64,000 nucleotides of DNA from Polaromonas sp. JS666. GTDB taxonomy: Bacteria > Pseudomonadota > Gammaproteobacteria > Burkholderiales > Burkholderiaceae_C. The stretch is taken from positions 186,001 through 250,000 of the forward strand of contig NC_007948.1 in the NCBI RefSeq assembly GCF_000013865.1, written 5' to 3'. The position numbers and the translations under genes were made by a program. This document shows positions 62,492 through 64,000 of the stretch, in pieces. A model generated the notes under the pieces. That model worked only from the letters and a program-made list of their open reading frames with translations, searched no databases and was not told the origin of the DNA. Each line of letters starts with the position of its first letter. Within the stretch, counting starts at the first letter, position 1.

Positions 62492-64000
62492 AACCGCCCA
62501 GCGTGAAGTAAAAGCGCGCGCCCTGACCGGGCGCCGATTCGGCCCAGATCCGTCCGCCATGCCGCGTGACGATGCGGTGCGCCATCGCCAAGCCAATGCC
62601 GGCGCCTGAAAACTCCGAGGGGGAATGCAACCGCTGGAAGGCGCCAAACAGCTTGTCGACATAGGCCATTTCAAAACCGGCGCCATTGTCCGCGACGCAG
62701 TAAACCGTTTTTCCGCCAACGTCGGTCTGGCTGCTGACGCGGATGACGGCGCTGGCCTGCCGGGACGTGAATTTCCAGGCGTTGCCCAGCAAATGCCCGA
62801 GCAGGTGCTGGAGCAGGCTGGCATCGCCGTCGGCTTCCAGCGGCGCCTCGACCTCGGTTTGAACCTGGCGCCCCGGCTCCTTGGCCTGAAGCGTGGCCAG
62901 CACGGCGGTGCAGATTGCCGCCAGGTCCACCTTTTCGGGTCGGGTCGTCGCCTGCGACAGCTGGGCCAGCGACAGCAGGCTGTCGGTGCGGTCGTTCATC
63001 TGGCTGACGCCGGCGCGTATGCGGTTCAGGTAATCCTTGCCGCGCGCCGTCAGGTGGGCCGCCATTTCCCGCTCCAGCAGGCTCGCCAGGCCATTGATGG
63101 CAATATAGGGTTGCCGCAGGTCGTGGGCCAGCGAATGCGAAAAAGCCTGCAGTTCCTGGTTGGCCGCCGTCAGCGCAGCGGTTCGCCGTTCCACCCGTTG
63201 TTCAAGTTCGGCGTTGAGCCGCAAGATGCTTTCCTCGGCGGATTTTCGCTCGGTGATGTCACGCACGATGATGCTGCCCTGGACATCGCCGTTGCTGCTG
63301 AGGTGTTGCGACGCTGAAATTTCGACAGGGAATTTCACGCCGCCGCGGCGCACGCAAAGGAGCTCGCCCCGGTATTTCTCGGGACTGCCCCGCATATCCT
63401 GCAGCCGCGGGTCAGCGCCGTCCACGAGGCCGGCAAGCCCGGCGCGGCGCAAGTCCTGCTCCGTCATGTCAAACATGTGGCAGGCGGCCTGGTTGGCCGA
63501 AACAATGGTGCCGTCTGCCAGCGTCTGGATGAAGCCATCCAGGCTGCTTTCAAAGACCAGGCGAAAGCGCTCTTCACTGATGCGCAGCGTGTCTTCCGCG
63601 GCCAGCAGGCTGCGGTAGCGACGGGCCCGGCTTTGCACCGCCGAGATCAGGTTGGCTGGCTCGACAGGCTTGATGATGAAGTCGTCGCCGCCTTGCTTGA
63701 GCGCCTGTGACTGCTTGTCCAAGCTGGTCTCTGTTGACAGAAAGACGATGGGGATGCGGACAAACTCTTCCTGCTGGCGAATCAGTGCGGCCAGTTCCAT
63801 GCCGTTGCAGTCGGGCATGTAGAGGTCGCAGGTGATGAGGTCAGGGCGGAATGCCGTGAGCAGACCCGTCACGGTGGTGGGGTCGGTCACGATGGCGGTT
63901 TCCATGCCGGCCGATTGCAGCACCTCGGCATAAAAGCCCGCCAGGCTTTCATCATCCTCGATGATCAGCACGCGGTAGGGCCTGGACGGCTCGTCGGAGG
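62490..64000 (-). CDS. PAS sensor histidine kinase with N-terminal receiver (5' end beyond window)
   Basis: Partial gene; the frame is open to the window edge (RPYRVLIIEDDESL). Receiver with the acidic pair in VLIIEDD and phospho-Asp in ITCDLYMPDCNG, then a PAS domain (ERFRLVFESSLDGFIQTLADG), a coiled coil, HisKA with His in SHSLAHDLRQPY and HATPase (LGNAWKFTS, VADNGAGFE, GAGIGLAMAHRIV). It ends in RFYFTLGG. Its TAG stop takes its final base from the MITE. Cytoplasmic, as no membrane helix is present in the visible part. Close in style to phytochrome-like kinases. Confidence 0.9.
   Translation of the reverse strand, partial: SDEPSRPYRVLIIEDDESLAGFYAEVLQSAGMETAIVTDPTTVTGLLTAFRPDLITCDLYMPDCNGMELAALIRQQEEFVRIPIVFLSTETSLDKQSQALKQGGDDFIIKPVEPANLISAVQSRARRYRSLLAAEDTLRISEERFRLVFESSLDGFIQTLADGTIVSANQAACHMFDMTEQDLRRAGLAGLVDGADPRLQDMRGSPEKYRGELLCVRRGGVKFPVEISASQHLSSNGDVQGSIIVRDITERKSAEESILRLNAELEQRVERRTAALTAANQELQAFSHSLAHDLRQPYIAINGLASLLEREMAAHLTARGKDYLNRIRAGVSQMNDRTDSLLSLAQLSQATTRPEKVDLAAICTAVLATLQAKEPGRQVQTEVEAPLEADGDASLLQHLLGHLLGNAWKFTSRQASAVIRVSSQTDVGGKTVYCVADNGAGFEMAYVDKLFGAFQRLHSPSEFSGAGIGLAMAHRIVTRHGGRIWAESAPGQGARFYFTLGG

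Overview
The window is a GC-rich chromosomal segment of a betaproteobacterium. It is most likely from the family Comamonadaceae and resembles Polaromonas, Rhodoferax or Variovorax. The evidence is the split methionine synthase preceded by an SAH riboswitch, the torF-glnK-amtB cluster, mreBCD-mrdA next to divergent gatCAB, the family resemblance of nearly every protein, and short GC-rich palindromic repeats scattered between genes. The genus is an inference. I see no rRNA, tRNA, CRISPR array, phage or intact insertion sequence. Almost all genes are core metabolism, envelope or signalling.

Layout. 0-5.5 kb: a rhodanese, then methionine synthase split into two genes (metH1, metH2) with a cyclic-nucleotide-binding protein on the other strand between them. 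metH2 carries an SAH riboswitch whose right stem overlaps a hairpin that can hide the ribosome binding site. 5.7-10 kb: a glycine-zipper envelope protein, two paralogous Crp/Fnr regulators and two unknown proteins. 10.1-14.8 kb: comM, then a nitrogen-limitation unit (torF-like porin, glnK, amtB) behind a good sigma-54 promoter and an NtrC-like site. 15-21.8 kb: a large divergent class A PBP, a lactonase-like protein and glycolate oxidase subunits glcE and glcF, with no glcD in the window. 21.8-26.4 kb: a GFA protein, glutathione peroxidase, a DMT transporter, lplT and alr. 26.6-31.8 kb: small-molecule genes (GNAT, HIBADH-like dehydrogenase, DMT transporter, ketopantoate-type reductase, Bug binding protein, CHMI-like tautomerase). 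31.9-38.3 kb: radA, a phosphoesterase, ilvE, a zinc-finger protein, waaF and a nitronate monooxygenase. 38.5-48 kb: a two-component system, an AmpG-like transporter, an M48 protease, an HPP-CBS protein and a large hybrid kinase with a receiver. 48-64 kb: ktrAB, xth/pyrE, gatCAB, mreBCD-mrdA, a TauE transporter and the 3' part of a PAS sensor kinase.

How the genes work together. Three envelope themes recur: cell-wall synthesis and recycling (alr, PBP, AmpG, mreBCD-mrdA), lipid and LPS handling (lplT, waaF), and sensing (two histidine kinases with receivers, one OmpR pair, three CNB/Crp proteins). Nitrogen regulation is visible in the DNA at torF-glnK-amtB, and methyl-cycle regulation is visible at metH2.

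Most unusual. (1) A GC-rich palindromic repeat family occurs between genes and also in-frame inside two proteins. In xth it is a perfect 81-bp (27-codon) tandem. In an OmpR-type histidine kinase it sits in the loop of the dimerisation hairpin. The same reading frame is used in both, as in Rickettsia palindromic elements. (2) gatB contains a block of roughly 340 bp of much lower GC with divergent protein sequence, which suggests a recombinant mosaic. (3) A 161-bp MITE-like element supplies the last base of a sensor kinase stop codon.
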